From Verrucomicrobium sp. GAS474 (lineage in GTDB: Bacteria > Verrucomicrobiota > Verrucomicrobiia > Methylacidiphilales > GAS474): 64,000 nucleotides of DNA. Location: contig NZ_LT629781.1 in NCBI RefSeq assembly GCF_900105685.1, positions 310,001-374,000 on the forward strand, given 5' to 3'. Positions 47,349 through 56,258 of the stretch are shown here, one piece after another; positions within the stretch are counted from its first letter, which is position 1, and every line of letters begins with the position of its first letter. Both the position numbers and the translations under genes were made by a program. Under the pieces are notes generated by a model that had not been told where the DNA came from, searched no databases, and saw only the letters and a list, made by a program, of their open reading frames with translations.

Positions 47349-48281
47349 GTGGCCTTCCCCCTTTCCCCTCTCCTACCCCTCCCCGCCCTCCGCTTCCTCG
47401 CCGGGATCGGCGGGCGGGCGTTCCTCCTGATCGCGACCTACAGCCTCCTCATCGAGGTCACGCGCCCCACCCCCTACCTCCACAACGCCTTCGATTCCGT
47501 CTGGCACCGCATCGCCGAGGAGCAGCTCGCCTCCCACCGGCCCGAGGCGACGGGGGTGATCGTCGGCAGCTCCTACAGCCGGATGCTGGGCCTCGATTTC
47601 CCCCCGGACTTCCTCGACGGCGGCTTCTTCGGCGGCGGCCCGATGACCGGGAACGCCATCCTGCTGGAGAGCGGCGCCCATCCCCGCGCCGTCCTGATCG
47701 AGATCAACCGGATCGACCGCCCCCTCGACCGGGCGATCGTCGACGACGCGACCGCCGAGCCGATGGCGACCCTCCGCCGCTTCCTCCCCGCCCTCCGCTT
47801 CGAGTATCGCCCCAGCCGCGTCATCCAATCGCTCCTCTGGACCTACGGCCGGGCCTTCGGCGCGATGCGTCACGGGAAAAAGAGCCCGGCGCCCGCCGCT
47901 GCCGCCCGGGAGCCCCTCCCCTCCCACGCCCTCCCCCCGCCCGCCGCGCTCGACGACGCCCTCCGGACCGAGATCCTCCGGAACTTCGCCGTCCTCGAAC
48001 GGCAGGTCGCGGAGCTCGAACGGCGGGGCATCCGTCCCGTCTTCCTCCACCTCCCCCTCGACCCCGCCGCCGAGGCCGCCCCCGTCGAGCACTTCGTCCA
48101 CGCCACCGCGGCGGAGCGGTTCCCGAAGAGCCGCTACCCGTGGATCGACCTCCCCTCGGACGGCACCTTCCGCACCTACGACGGCACCCACATCCCCCCG
48201 GGCGAGGAATCGCGCCGCGTCGCCGGGCTGATCGTCGACCGGACCCGGGCGCTGCTGCAGGAAACCCCTCCGGCCCGCTAG
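47349..48281 (+). CDS. SGNH-like protein, paralogue of the gene at 44792-45778
   Basis: 310 residues if GTG 47349 is used; an ATG at 47238 would add 37 residues without domain content. N-terminal signal-anchor (FLAGIGGRAFLLIATYSLLIEV), then the same block order as its paralogue: VIVGSSYSRMLG, GGFFGGGPMTGNAILL, LIEINRIDRP, PALRFEYRPSRVIQS, FLHLPLDP, FPKSRYPWIDLPSDGTFRTYDGTHI with the Asp-His pair. Divergent from the MBOAT gene. Possibly the second acyl-transfer step or a different acceptor. Confidence 0.72.
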   Translation: MAFPLSPLLPLPALRFLAGIGGRAFLLIATYSLLIEVTRPTPYLHNAFDSVWHRIAEEQLASHRPEATGVIVGSSYSRMLGLDFPPDFLDGGFFGGGPMTGNAILLESGAHPRAVLIEINRIDRPLDRAIVDDATAEPMATLRRFLPALRFEYRPSRVIQSLLWTYGRAFGAMRHGKKSPAPAAAAREPLPSHALPPPAALDDALRTEILRNFAVLERQVAELERRGIRPVFLHLPLDPAAEAAPVEHFVHATAAERFPKSRYPWIDLPSDGTFRTYDGTHIPPGEESRRVAGLIVDRTRALLQETPPAR

Positions 48282-48317
48282 CCATCGGCTAAAGCCCCCC
48301 TCCCGCCGCCCCGCGCC

Positions 48318-50873
48318 ATGTCCACCCCCCTCTCCTCCCTGGCGTCGCTCTCCTCCTTCAACTCCTTCCTCTCCCTCCAGGGGGAGCTCCACCGGGCCGC
48401 CGCCCTCTTCGACGCGGGACGCTACGCCGAGGCCCGCGCCGCGCTGGAGGAGCAGTCCCGCCTCTCCCTCCTCGACACCGCCGGACCGGGCGGCCCCTAC
48501 CCCCCGCAGGCCCGCGTCCGCATCGCCCACGCCCTCGGCGTCCTCGCCCAACGCGAGGGGGACGAGGCCGCCGCCCGCCGCCACTTCGCCGCCGCCCTCG
48601 CCCTCTCGCCGAACGACGCCGAGACCCGCGTCGACCTCGCCATGCTCCGCATCGCCGCCGGGGAGCACGGCCCCGGCTTCGCCGAATACGAATGGCGGCT
48701 CCTCCACCCCCGCGGCTCGGTCCTCCGCCGCCACACCCGCTCCCCCCTGCGGCGCTGGGAAGGGGCGCCCCTTCCGGCTTCCGAGTCCCTCCTCGTCCAC
48801 GCGGAACAGGGCCTCGGCGATACCCTCCTCTTCCTCCGCCATCTCCCCGCCGTCCGCGCCCGGATCGGCCCCGGCGTCCCCCTCTGGATCGCCCTCCCCT
48901 CGCCGCTCCGCCGCCTCGTCGTCGAGGGATTCCTGAAGCTCCATCCCGCGCTCCAGCCCGCCCGCGTCGTCACCTTCCGGGAACCCCTTCCGCTCCCCGC
49001 GGAACAGGGCCTCCGCTGGCAATGCCCCCTCCTTTCCCTCCCCCATGTTCTCGGCCTCGCCGGGGAAACGCTCTTCACCCCCGCCCCGCCCTACCTCGCC
49101 CTTCCCGACACCGGGGCCCCCCGCCCCGAACGGGACGCGGCCCGCCCGCCCCGGATCGGCCTCGTCTGGCGTTCCGGCACCCTCCGCGACGGCAGCCAGA
49201 GCGAGGGGAGCCGCTACCGCTCCCTCCCCCTGGAATCGCTCCTTCCCCTCGCCCCGCTCCCCGCCGAATGGCTCGGCCTCCAGAAAAACCCGACCCCCGC
49301 CGAACTCGACCTCCTCCACACCGCCTTCCACGGACGCGACGCCTCGCCCGCCTGCCGCGATTTCCTCGAGACGGGCCGCCTCCTTTCCGAGCTCGACCTC
49401 CTCGTCACGAACGACACCTCCGCCGCCCACCTCACCGGAGCCCTCGGCCTGCCCGCCTTCGTCCTCCTCCCGAAGGCCGCCAGCTGGCGCTGGCCCCTCT
49501 CGCCGACGACCGCCCACGGGGAGACCTCCCCGTGGCATCCCTCCCTCCGCCTCTTCCGCCAGGCCGACAACGGCGACTGGTCGGCCCCCGTCGCCGCCGT
49601 GCGGGAGGCCCTGGAAATCCGCTTCGCCGGACGGTGGCCGACCCCCGAGGCGCGGGCCGCCGCCCCCCGCATCCCGACCTCCCCCGAGGACCGGGAGATC
49701 GCCCTCCTCGAGGCCCAGTTCCTCCACGAAAAGGGCGACTACCCCGCCCTCCTTTCCGTGCTGGAGCGGTGCGCCGCCCGCCATCCCCGCCACGCCCCCG
49801 TCCTCCGCGCCCTCGGCACCGCGCGGGCCGACAACGGCGACCCCGCCGGCGCCCTCCGCCTCTTCCGCCGCGCGCTGAAACTCGAGCCGACCCATCCCGA
49901 CACCCGCTTCAGCCTCGCCCTCCTCCGCCTGGGCCGGGGCGACTTCCGCAAGGGCCTCCCCGAATACGAATCGCGCTTCGACCGCGACAACTGCATCGAC
50001 CCCCATTGCTCCGAGAACGCCCCGCTGTGGGACGGCCGCCCCCTCGCCGCCGACCAGCCCCTCCTGATCCACTGCGAGCAGGGCATCGGCGACGCCATCC
50101 AATTCATCCGCCTCCTCCCGTGGGCCCGCGCCCGGGCGGAGGCGGTCCACCTCGTCTGCGCCCCCTCCCTCCTGCGGCTCTTCCAGGACTCCCCCGTCGC
50201 CTCCGGCCTCGCCGGATATGTCACCGACGGCGGCACCCTCCCGCGCCACGCCTTCCATTGCCCCCTCCTCTCCCTCCTGCGGCTCTCGGGCCTCCGCGAT
50301 CTGCGCGACATCCCGGACCGGCAGCTCGACGCCGTCCCCTACCTCGCCGCCATTCCCTCTTCCCTTCCGGCCCCGGCCCGCCGCCGGATCGGCCTCGTCT
50401 GGAAATCGCGCCTGCCGGAGACCTCGGGCCGGAGCAAGAGCCTCCCCCTCGCCGCCCTCCTCCCTCTCGCCGCGCTCCCCGGCATCGAGTGGATCACCCT
50501 CCAGAAAGAGCGGACCGCCGAGGAGGCCGCCCTCCTCCACTCCCGCTTCGGCATCGCCCCCGGCGGCCCCGCCGACCTCGGCCCGGCCCTGCCCGATTTC
50601 GCCGCCACCGCGCGGGAAATCGCCGCCCTCGACCTCGTCATCGCCTGCGACACGGCGGCGGCCCACCTCGCCGGGGCGCTCGGGAAACCGGTCTGGGTCC
50701 CCCTCCAGACCGCCCCCGACTGGCGCTGGCTCCGCCCCGGCGTGAACCCCGGCGGCGACGACCGGAGCCCGTGGTATCCGACGATGCGCCTCTTCCGCCA
50801 GACCCGGCACGGCGACTGGAGCGATCCCGTCGCGGAAATGGCCGCGGCGCTGGCGAAGGGACCGCAAAAGTAG
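48318..50873 (+). CDS. Tandem TPR/GT9-like protein (internal duplication)
   Basis: 851 residues in two similar halves. Each half has a short TPR-like helical part (AAALFDAGRYAEARAALEE...GDEAAARRHFAAALALSPNDAETRVDLAML in half 1; HAPVLRALGTARADNGDPAGALRLFRRALKLEPTHPDTRFSLALLRLG in half 2). A glycosyltransferase-9-like part follows each: LLVHAEQGLGDTLLFLRHLPAVRAR / LLIHCEQGIGDAIQFIRLLPWARAR, RIGLVWRSG / RIGLVWKSR, VTNDTSAAHLTGALG / IACDTAAAHLAGALG, and a WRW then P-W-(H/Y)-P-(S/T)-(L/M)-RLFRQ stretch. TPR-plus-GT9 proteins are common in polysaccharide and glycoprotein loci. Donor and acceptor unknown. Confidence 0.82.
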   Translation: MSTPLSSLASLSSFNSFLSLQGELHRAAALFDAGRYAEARAALEEQSRLSLLDTAGPGGPYPPQARVRIAHALGVLAQREGDEAAARRHFAAALALSPNDAETRVDLAMLRIAAGEHGPGFAEYEWRLLHPRGSVLRRHTRSPLRRWEGAPLPASESLLVHAEQGLGDTLLFLRHLPAVRARIGPGVPLWIALPSPLRRLVVEGFLKLHPALQPARVVTFREPLPLPAEQGLRWQCPLLSLPHVLGLAGETLFTPAPPYLALPDTGAPRPERDAARPPRIGLVWRSGTLRDGSQSEGSRYRSLPLESLLPLAPLPAEWLGLQKNPTPAELDLLHTAFHGRDASPACRDFLETGRLLSELDLLVTNDTSAAHLTGALGLPAFVLLPKAASWRWPLSPTTAHGETSPWHPSLRLFRQADNGDWSAPVAAVREALEIRFAGRWPTPEARAAAPRIPTSPEDREIALLEAQFLHEKGDYPALLSVLERCAARHPRHAPVLRALGTARADNGDPAGALRLFRRALKLEPTHPDTRFSLALLRLGRGDFRKGLPEYESRFDRDNCIDPHCSENAPLWDGRPLAADQPLLIHCEQGIGDAIQFIRLLPWARARAEAVHLVCAPSLLRLFQDSPVASGLAGYVTDGGTLPRHAFHCPLLSLLRLSGLRDLRDIPDRQLDAVPYLAAIPSSLPAPARRRIGLVWKSRLPETSGRSKSLPLAALLPLAALPGIEWITLQKERTAEEAALLHSRFGIAPGGPADLGPALPDFAATAREIAALDLVIACDTAAAHLAGALGKPVWVPLQTAPDWRWLRPGVNPGGDDRSPWYPTMRLFRQTRHGDWSDPVAEMAAALAKGPQK

Positions 50874-50972
50874 GGCCTTTCCCCGATTGAAAAAACGGCC
50901 CGACTCCTGCTTCCTTTTGCTTCCCGTCGGAAAGCCCCGACGCTACAAACGTCATCCCCTCCCGTCATCGCC

Positions 50973-51365
50973 ATGAGCCACTGGAAAAAAATCGTCGTGA
51001 TCGGCGGCGACCTCAAGAGCCGCCTCGCCCTCCATGAGGTCATCGACGCCCGCCCCGCCCGCGACTGGCGGCTGGTGAAGCTCCCCGACGGCGAGGAAGC
51101 CCTCTCCCGCCTCCGCGCCGGGATCGACCTCCCCGATCTCTGCATCGTCGACTGCGTGGCAGGAAACCTCGGCGGCCTCGATTTCCTGAAGAAACTCCGC
51201 GCCGAGGAGAATCCGGCCCTCAACCGCCTTCCCGCCATTCTTTGCGCGACTCCGGAGGAGTGGCAGACGGTTCAGGAGCAGACCGGCGGGGCGCAGTTTA
51301 TCTACCTGCCGAAGCCGTTTGATCCGCAGCAGGTGGCGGCGGCGTTGGGGCGGGCGTTGGGGTAG
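50973..51365 (+). CDS. Stand-alone response-regulator receiver protein
   Basis: 130 residues, one CheY-like domain. Phosphoacceptor Asp in CIVDCVAGNLGGLDFLKKLR (about residue 55), Thr in ILCATPEEW and Lys in IYLPKPFDPQQVAAALG. The N-terminal acidic pair is reduced to a single Asp (VVIGGDLKSR), so phosphorylation may be weak. No output domain and no sensor gene alongside. A repeat element follows directly. Confidence 0.8.
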   Translation: MSHWKKIVVIGGDLKSRLALHEVIDARPARDWRLVKLPDGEEALSRLRAGIDLPDLCIVDCVAGNLGGLDFLKKLRAEENPALNRLPAILCATPEEWQTVQEQTGGAQFIYLPKPFDPQQVAAALGRALG

Positions 51366-51375
51366 GGGGGGCGGG

Positions 51376-51681
51376 GGGCGGGGAAGCGGAGCGGCCCTTC
51401 GGGACCTGCGCGGTCAACCCTGTACAGGTGGAGGCGATCCGCTTTATAGCCCAAGAGGGGCTTTGCCCCTCCTCGAACCTCCCCTTCGGAGGGCCTGAAC
51501 TAGGCGGATGCGCTTTGGCGGCGCCTCATCTCCTCACTGTTTTAAAATCCGCTGCTTCCCTGAACGCCCGAGGGTACGAGCGATAGGGAGAGACGGGGCC
51601 AATACGCCCAGACTCCTATCGGGAGAGAAGCGTATGGGGGAGGAATGCTTGTTCGGGTGCTGGCGAAATCGAAGCAGATAG
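51376..51681 (-). repeat. Interspersed repeat copy H (short-module form)
   Basis: Fills most of the 330-bp gap between the receiver gene and the thioredoxin-like gene, minus orientation (antisense to both). Modules: CCGATAGGAGTC (51611-51622), GGATTTTAAAACAGT (51537-51551), CCCTCCGAAGGGG (51480-51492), GAGGGGC-AAA-GCCCCTC (51455-51471) and CCACCTGTACAGGG (51418-51431 region). About 45 bp beyond the 5' hairpin are shared with copy B, including GGTGCTG and AGATAGC. Confidence 0.85.
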
Positions 51682-51695
51682 CTTAGCCTCTCCCC

Positions 51696-52259
51696 ATGGC
51701 CCTCACCCCTTCCACCATGCTCCCCCTCGGCACGCCCGCGCCCGATTTCACGCTTCCCGATACGGTCACCGGCTCGGCGATCACTCTTTCGACTTATGCC
51801 GCCGGGAAGGCGGTCCTCATCCAGTTCCTGTGCGCCCATTGCCCTTACGTGAAGCATATCGAGCCGGAGCTGACCCGCCTCGCGAACGATTACGCGGGGA
51901 AGGGCGTCGCCTTCCTCGCCATCGGCTCCAACGACGCCGCGGCCTATCCCGACGACGCGCCCGCGAAACTCGCCCACCAGGCGCGGACCTTCGGTTGGGA
52001 TTATCCCTATCTCTACGATGAAACGCAGGCCGTCGCCCGCGCCTACAAGGCGGCCTGCACGCCCGACTTCTTCCTCTTCGACCGGGAACACAAGCTCGCC
52101 TACCGGGGCCGCCTCGACGGGAGCCGCCCCCGCGTCGAAAAGCCCGAGCCCCTCACCGGGGCCGACCTCCGCGCCGCCCTCGACTCCGTCCTCGCCGGAA
52201 AGGCCCCCGCCGCCGAACAGCTCCCGAGCCTCGGCTGCAATATCAAGTGGCGGGAGTAA
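51696..52259 (+). CDS. Thioredoxin-family / peroxiredoxin-like redox protein
   Basis: 187 residues with an AhpC/TSA-thioredoxin fold: PLGTPAPDFTLPDTVTG, VLIQFLCAHCPYVKHIEPELTRLA with a CAHC redox pair (about residues 47-50), FLAIGSNDAAAYPDD, and AACTPDFFLFDREHKLAYRGRLD. The closing LPSLGCNIKWRE is characteristic of a widespread cytosolic thioredoxin-like subfamily often annotated as thioredoxin family or peroxiredoxin. No signal peptide. Reduces disulfides or peroxides; partner unknown. Confidence 0.9.
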   Translation: MALTPSTMLPLGTPAPDFTLPDTVTGSAITLSTYAAGKAVLIQFLCAHCPYVKHIEPELTRLANDYAGKGVAFLAIGSNDAAAYPDDAPAKLAHQARTFGWDYPYLYDETQAVARAYKAACTPDFFLFDREHKLAYRGRLDGSRPRVEKPEPLTGADLRAALDSVLAGKAPAAEQLPSLGCNIKWRE

Positions 52260-52271
52260 GCGGAAGCCCGT

Positions 52272-52607
52272 CTAGACCCCCAGCCACCACGCCAGCGGGG
52301 CGAAGGAAAGGGCCGTCGGGATCAGCCACGCCAGCGGGATCGTCCGCACCGTCGTTACGAAGATCACCGCCGTCATCACGACGAAGATCCACGCATTGAC
52401 CCCCGGCATCAGCCCGCCGTGGTAGATCAGCGCGGGATAGGAAAGCGGGTTCCAGAGGGACGGGGTCACCGCCCCGCCGTGCCGCACGGCGCTGACGAGG
52501 AGGAACTCCGCCCAGAACGCGGCGGAGAGGATCGCCGTGCGGATCCAGAACGCCCGGTAGAATGCCTTGCGGGAGGCGATCGCCTCGGGAGTGTGATTGC
52601 GGGCCAT
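52272..52607 (-). CDS. Small membrane protein, unknown
   Basis: 111 residues with three hydrophobic segments: WIRTAILSAAFWAEFLLVSAV, VNAWIFVVMTAVIFVTTV and LAWLIPTALSFAPLAWWLGV. I do not recognise a family. It lies 17 bp after the CAP-domain gene on the same strand and may be co-transcribed with it. Codon use matches the GC-rich neighbours, which supports a real gene. Confidence 0.6.
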   Translation of the reverse strand: MARNHTPEAIASRKAFYRAFWIRTAILSAAFWAEFLLVSAVRHGGAVTPSLWNPLSYPALIYHGGLMPGVNAWIFVVMTAVIFVTTVRTIPLAWLIPTALSFAPLAWWLGV

Positions 52608-52624
52608 AAAATAGGAAATAGGGT

Positions 52625-53098
52625 CTATCCGCCCGCGCCGTTAAAGACGACGAAAAAACCGGCCTTGCCCGCCGCCGTCCCGATGCCGATCCGGGTGATG
52701 TTCCCCTGGAGCAGGTTCCGCCGGTGGCCCGTGCTCTCCTTCCACGCCGCGATCACCTCGGAGGGGGAGGCCGAGGGGGCGCTGCTCATGAACAGATTCT
52801 CGTTCAGCGCCGACCAGCCGTGGGAGGAGAGGAGCGTCCTCATGTTCCCCATGCTCCGGTGCTCCATCTCCCCCTCGTGCGCCAGCTTCGCCGCCCACTC
52901 GGAGGCGAGCGCGTTGAGCGCCGGGTCGAGGGTCACCGGGCCGCGCTTCTCCGAGGCGCGGAAGCCGTTGATCTGGCGGACCGCCTCCTGCTGGAAGACC
53001 TCGTCGTCATTCCCCTTCGCCGCCGCCGGAAGGGGGGCCGCAAGCCACGCCGCCGCCAGGCCGAAGACCGCCGCCATCCAGAGTCGCCGTACTTTCAT
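52625..53098 (-). CDS. CAP-domain (SCP/PR1-like) secreted protein
   Basis: 157 residues from ATG 53098, with a signal peptide ([24 protein letters not shown]). The CAP domain shows INGFRASEKRGPVTLDPALNALASEWAAKLAHEGEMEHRSMG (first His region), NENLFMSS, VIAAWKESTGHRRNLLQGNITRIGIGTA (W-x-x-S-x-GHR-x-N-L) and a final FFVVFNGAG strand. Bacterial members are extracellular, of unclear biochemical role. Divergent from mutL (37 bp). Confidence 0.9.
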   Translation of the reverse strand: MKVRRLWMAAVFGLAAAWLAAPLPAAAKGNDDEVFQQEAVRQINGFRASEKRGPVTLDPALNALASEWAAKLAHEGEMEHRSMGNMRTLLSSHGWSALNENLFMSSAPSASPSEVIAAWKESTGHRRNLLQGNITRIGIGTAAGKAGFFVVFNGAGG

Positions 53099-53135
53099 AT
53101 CGCCAAGATAGGGCACCTTCCCCAAATTTCAAAGC

Positions 53136-55064
53136 GTGGCTTCGTCCCCCGCCCCTTCCCCCTCCCGCATCCGCCTCCTCTCCGAGCACGTCGCCAACCA
53201 GATCGCCGCGGGCGAGGTCATCGAGCGGCCCGCCTCCGTCCTGAAGGAACTCCTCGAAAACGCCCTCGACGCCCGATCCCGCCGCGTCGGCGTCCGCACC
53301 CGGGGCGGCGGCCGCTCCCTCGTCGAAGTCATTGACGACGGCCACGGCATGAACCGGGACGACGCCCTCCTCTGCCTGGAGCGCCACGCCACCAGCAAGC
53401 TCCGCGACACCGACGACCTCCGCCACCTCCTCTCCTACGGCTTCCGCGGCGAGGCCCTCCCCAGCATCGCCTCCGTCTCGAAGTTCCTCCTCCAGACCCA
53501 GGAACCGGGCGCGATCGAGGGGACCGAAATCTCCATCCACGGCGGAAAACTCCTCTCCGTCCGCGAGGCCGGCCTCGCCCACGGCACCCGCGTCGAGGTC
53601 CGTTCCCTCTTCTACAACCTCCCCGCCCGGCGCAAATTCCTCCGCACCGAGAAGACCGAGCTCTCCCACCTCCAGCACATCCTCCTCCTCGCCGGGCTCG
53701 CCCGGCCCGACGTCGGCTTCGACATCGTCCACGACGACGACGCCCCCGTCCGCTGGCCCGCCGGCCAGGACCTCCAGCGCCGCATCGCCTCCATCTTCGG
53801 CCCCGCCTGGGGGGCCGACCTCGTCCCCGTTTCCGGCGAGGACGGCGACCTGAAACTCACCGGCTTCATCGGCCGCCCCGGCGTCAGCCGCGCCACCCGG
53901 CAGGAACAATTCCTCTTCGTCAACAAGCGCCCCGTCGAGAGCCGCACCCTCCACTACGCCCTCCAGGAGGGTTACCACAACGCCCTCATGCGGGGCCGCT
54001 ACCCCGTCACCGTCCTCTTCCTCGACCTCGCCCCCGAAGACCTCGACGTCAACATCCACCCCGCCAAGCGCGAAGTCCGTTTCCACGACGAGGGGCGCAT
54101 CCGGTTCTTCCTGAAAAAAGCCGTCCAGAAAGCCCTCGAAGGCTTCGCCGACGCCCCCCTCTCCGTCTCCCTCGGCGCCGGCCCCGGGTCCGACGTTCCC
54201 GCCCCCTCCGTCCGGGAGATCGCCTCCCCCCGCTACGGCATCGCCAGCCGCCTCGCCCCGCCCCCGGCCAGCCCCGGCAGGGAGGCCGCCCCCATCGCCC
54301 GCACCCCCGACGAGGCCCTGCCGCCCCGCCAATCCGACCTTCCCATTCCCCGGGAAGAAACGCCCCTCGCCCCCCTGCCCCGCCCCGGCCTCGATCCCCT
54401 CCCCTCCGCGCCACTCCGGCCCGAGCCCGAGCCAGAGCCCGATTCTGCCGCAGCCGCTTCCCCCGCCCCCCTCGGCTTCCGCCTCCTCGGCATCCTCGCG
54501 AAGCTCTACCTCGTCGCCGAAAGCCCCGAGGGCCTTGTCCTCATCGACCAGCACGCCGCCCACGAGCGGATCCTCTTCGAGAAACTCCTCGACCGCCTCC
54601 GCCGCCGCGAGGTCGAATCCCAGCGCCTCCTCCTCCCCGTCACCGTCGAGCTCCCCCCGCGCGAGAGCGCCTTCCTCGAATCGGAGATCGCCTCCCTCCA
54701 GGCCATCGGCCTCGGCATCGCCCCCTTCGGCGCGCGGACCTTCGTCGTCGACGCCCTCCCGCCGATGATCGCCAACACCAAGCACGGCGCCAACGTCCCC
54801 GAACTCATCCGCAACCTCCTCGCCGACCTCCAGGAAGAAGGCGGCGAAACCCGCAAAGAACGCCGCCTGAGCGAGGAGACCGTCGCCAAAAAAGCCTGCC
54901 GTTTCGCCGTCAAGGCCAACGACCGCCTCTCCCCCCCCGAAGCCGAGCGCCTCCTGCTCGACCTCATGGCCTGCCACCTCCCCTACACCTGCCCCCACGG
55001 CCGCCCGACGATGATCCAGATCACCAAGCCCGAGCTGGAAAAAAAGTTCGGCCGCATCGTCTGA
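53136..55064 (+). CDS. mutL: DNA mismatch repair protein MutL (endonuclease type)
   Basis: 642 residues from GTG 53136. N-terminal GHKL ATPase: HVANQIAAGEVIERPASVLKELLENALDARS (motif I), VIDDGHGM (motif II), ERHATSKL and SYGFRGEALPSIASV (motif III). A Pro-rich linker spans about 350-440. The C-terminal domain keeps the metal-dependent endonuclease motif DQHAAHERILFE (D-Q-H-A-x2-E-x4-E, about 469-480) and the ACHLPYTCPHGRPT block, so this MutL should nick DNA itself, as in bacteria lacking MutH. Acts with MutS, not in the window. Confidence 0.97.
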   Translation: MASSPAPSPSRIRLLSEHVANQIAAGEVIERPASVLKELLENALDARSRRVGVRTRGGGRSLVEVIDDGHGMNRDDALLCLERHATSKLRDTDDLRHLLSYGFRGEALPSIASVSKFLLQTQEPGAIEGTEISIHGGKLLSVREAGLAHGTRVEVRSLFYNLPARRKFLRTEKTELSHLQHILLLAGLARPDVGFDIVHDDDAPVRWPAGQDLQRRIASIFGPAWGADLVPVSGEDGDLKLTGFIGRPGVSRATRQEQFLFVNKRPVESRTLHYALQEGYHNALMRGRYPVTVLFLDLAPEDLDVNIHPAKREVRFHDEGRIRFFLKKAVQKALEGFADAPLSVSLGAGPGSDVPAPSVREIASPRYGIASRLAPPPASPGREAAPIARTPDEALPPRQSDLPIPREETPLAPLPRPGLDPLPSAPLRPEPEPEPDSAAAASPAPLGFRLLGILAKLYLVAESPEGLVLIDQHAAHERILFEKLLDRLRRREVESQRLLLPVTVELPPRESAFLESEIASLQAIGLGIAPFGARTFVVDALPPMIANTKHGANVPELIRNLLADLQEEGGETRKERRLSEETVAKKACRFAVKANDRLSPPEAERLLLDLMACHLPYTCPHGRPTMIQITKPELEKKFGRIV

Positions 55065-55215
55065 TCAAGAAAAGGAGCTCGGCGGCTATGAACGCTGGAC
55101 TCCCGATTCGACAAAAAAGGCCATTCGCCCTGTTCTGCCTCGCTCTCCCAAAAGCGGAGGTGTCCGCGCACTGGGGGAGATTTGCATTTAGATCGTTAGC
55201 TGCTATCAAAGCCGA

Positions 55216-55452
55216 ATGTGGCCCTTCGCCTCGTCTCGTCGATTGATCGAAACAGAGCGGGAGAGCGTCCTGGCAACCATCGTGTTCTGCGATCTCAAGA
55301 GATTCACGCAGGTTGCAGAGCTGCTTTCGACCAAGCAGCTTGTCGATAAGCTTGACGCCTATCTAAGCGCGATCGCCAACACGCTAAAATCCTACTTCCG
55401 AAAGCTAACTAAGGACGCTCCGATCAATCCCGACAACGCTGCAATGCTCTGA
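55216..55452 (+). pseudogene. Remnant of a class III nucleotide cyclase gene
   Basis: 78 residues; ATIVFCDLKRFTQVAELLSTKQLVDKLDAYLSAIANTL resembles the start of the adenylate/guanylate cyclase catalytic domain (hydrophobic-F-x-D-L-x-x-F-T ... LL/LD-x-Y). It then runs into an unrelated tail and a stop (DAPINPDNAAML). The rest of the cyclase fold (about 120 residues) is missing, and the next 150 bp are open in no sensible frame. GC content is lower than in neighbouring mutL. Likely a decayed gene in the accessory patch. Confidence 0.5.
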
Positions 55453-55604
55453 TCGTCTGCCATCTTCCGCAGTATGCCCAATCAACGGGCTACGTCATGC
55501 TCCAAAAGCGGATGCCGCTTTGACTATGCGAAGTGGCTGCGTATTGGAGCCTTTAGGCTGGTTTCCAGATGTAGCCTCGATACTCTCGGGAGAAGCGCCT
55601 CAGA

Positions 55605-56183
55605 ATGAAAACGGATCAGAAATTCCCATCACGCATGGAACCCGCATGGCGTCGGCTTCTCTTGAAGCATCAAGGAAAGACTTTCTGCGAACTCGATCGC
55701 CCAAAAATCACGGATCGAGTTTCTGGGATCGTGGCCGACTTCTCCGACAGCTTGATCTTACTCCACAGCTTCGAATGGGATACTTTCTCTTTCAATGGCT
55801 TTGGTGTAGTTCGAGACGTCGATGTTCAACGTATTCGTCTTTTTCGTCGCGCTAAGGATTGGAGAAATGCTGCTTTGGAAAAAATGCAAGAACGGCCAAC
55901 TCAGGCTCCGCAAGTGAACCTTTTTGATTGGGCTTCTTGCATCACCTCCGCTGCCGAAAGATTCCCACTCCTTGCCATCAACTGCGAAATCACGAAACCC
56001 GATGTTTGTTACATTGGATTCCCTTTGAAAGTGACAGAGAAGACGCTGATTCTAGACAGTCTCAACACTAATTGTGAGTGGACGAAGCCAGTTCACATCA
56101 AATTGTCGGACATCACTCGAATCAATTTTAACGAGGGATACGAACGCGCCTTGGCAGCTACGGCTCCAGCAAGAAAACGTTAA
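55605..56183 (+). CDS. Unknown protein in low-GC patch
   Basis: 192 residues, soluble, no signal or membrane helix, ATG 55605. Patterns: ADFSDSLILLHSFEWDTFSFNGFGVVRDVDVQRIRLF and, near the end, HIKLSDITRINFNEGYERALAA. These look like an all-beta accessory protein of the kind found among immunity or cassette genes, but I cannot name the family. Lower GC and mixed codon use differ from flanking housekeeping genes, suggesting acquisition. A 26-bp repeat follows 3 bp after the stop. Confidence 0.55.
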   Translation: MKTDQKFPSRMEPAWRRLLLKHQGKTFCELDRPKITDRVSGIVADFSDSLILLHSFEWDTFSFNGFGVVRDVDVQRIRLFRRAKDWRNAALEKMQERPTQAPQVNLFDWASCITSAAERFPLLAINCEITKPDVCYIGFPLKVTEKTLILDSLNTNCEWTKPVHIKLSDITRINFNEGYERALAATAPARKR

Positions 56184-56186
56184 GCC

Positions 56187-56212
56187 ATGCGTCTCAAGTG
56201 ACTTCCCTTTAC
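56187..56212 (+). repeat. 26-bp direct repeat, copy 1
   Basis: Begins ATGCGTCTCAAGTGACT, 3 bp after the stop of the gene at 55605-56183. It matches 22 of 26 bases with 56507-56532; the four differences are all C/T. Confidence 0.6.
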
Positions 56213-56258
56213 GTCATAAAGAGCGTCGACCGTTAACAATACCCAAAAAAGCTTTCCA

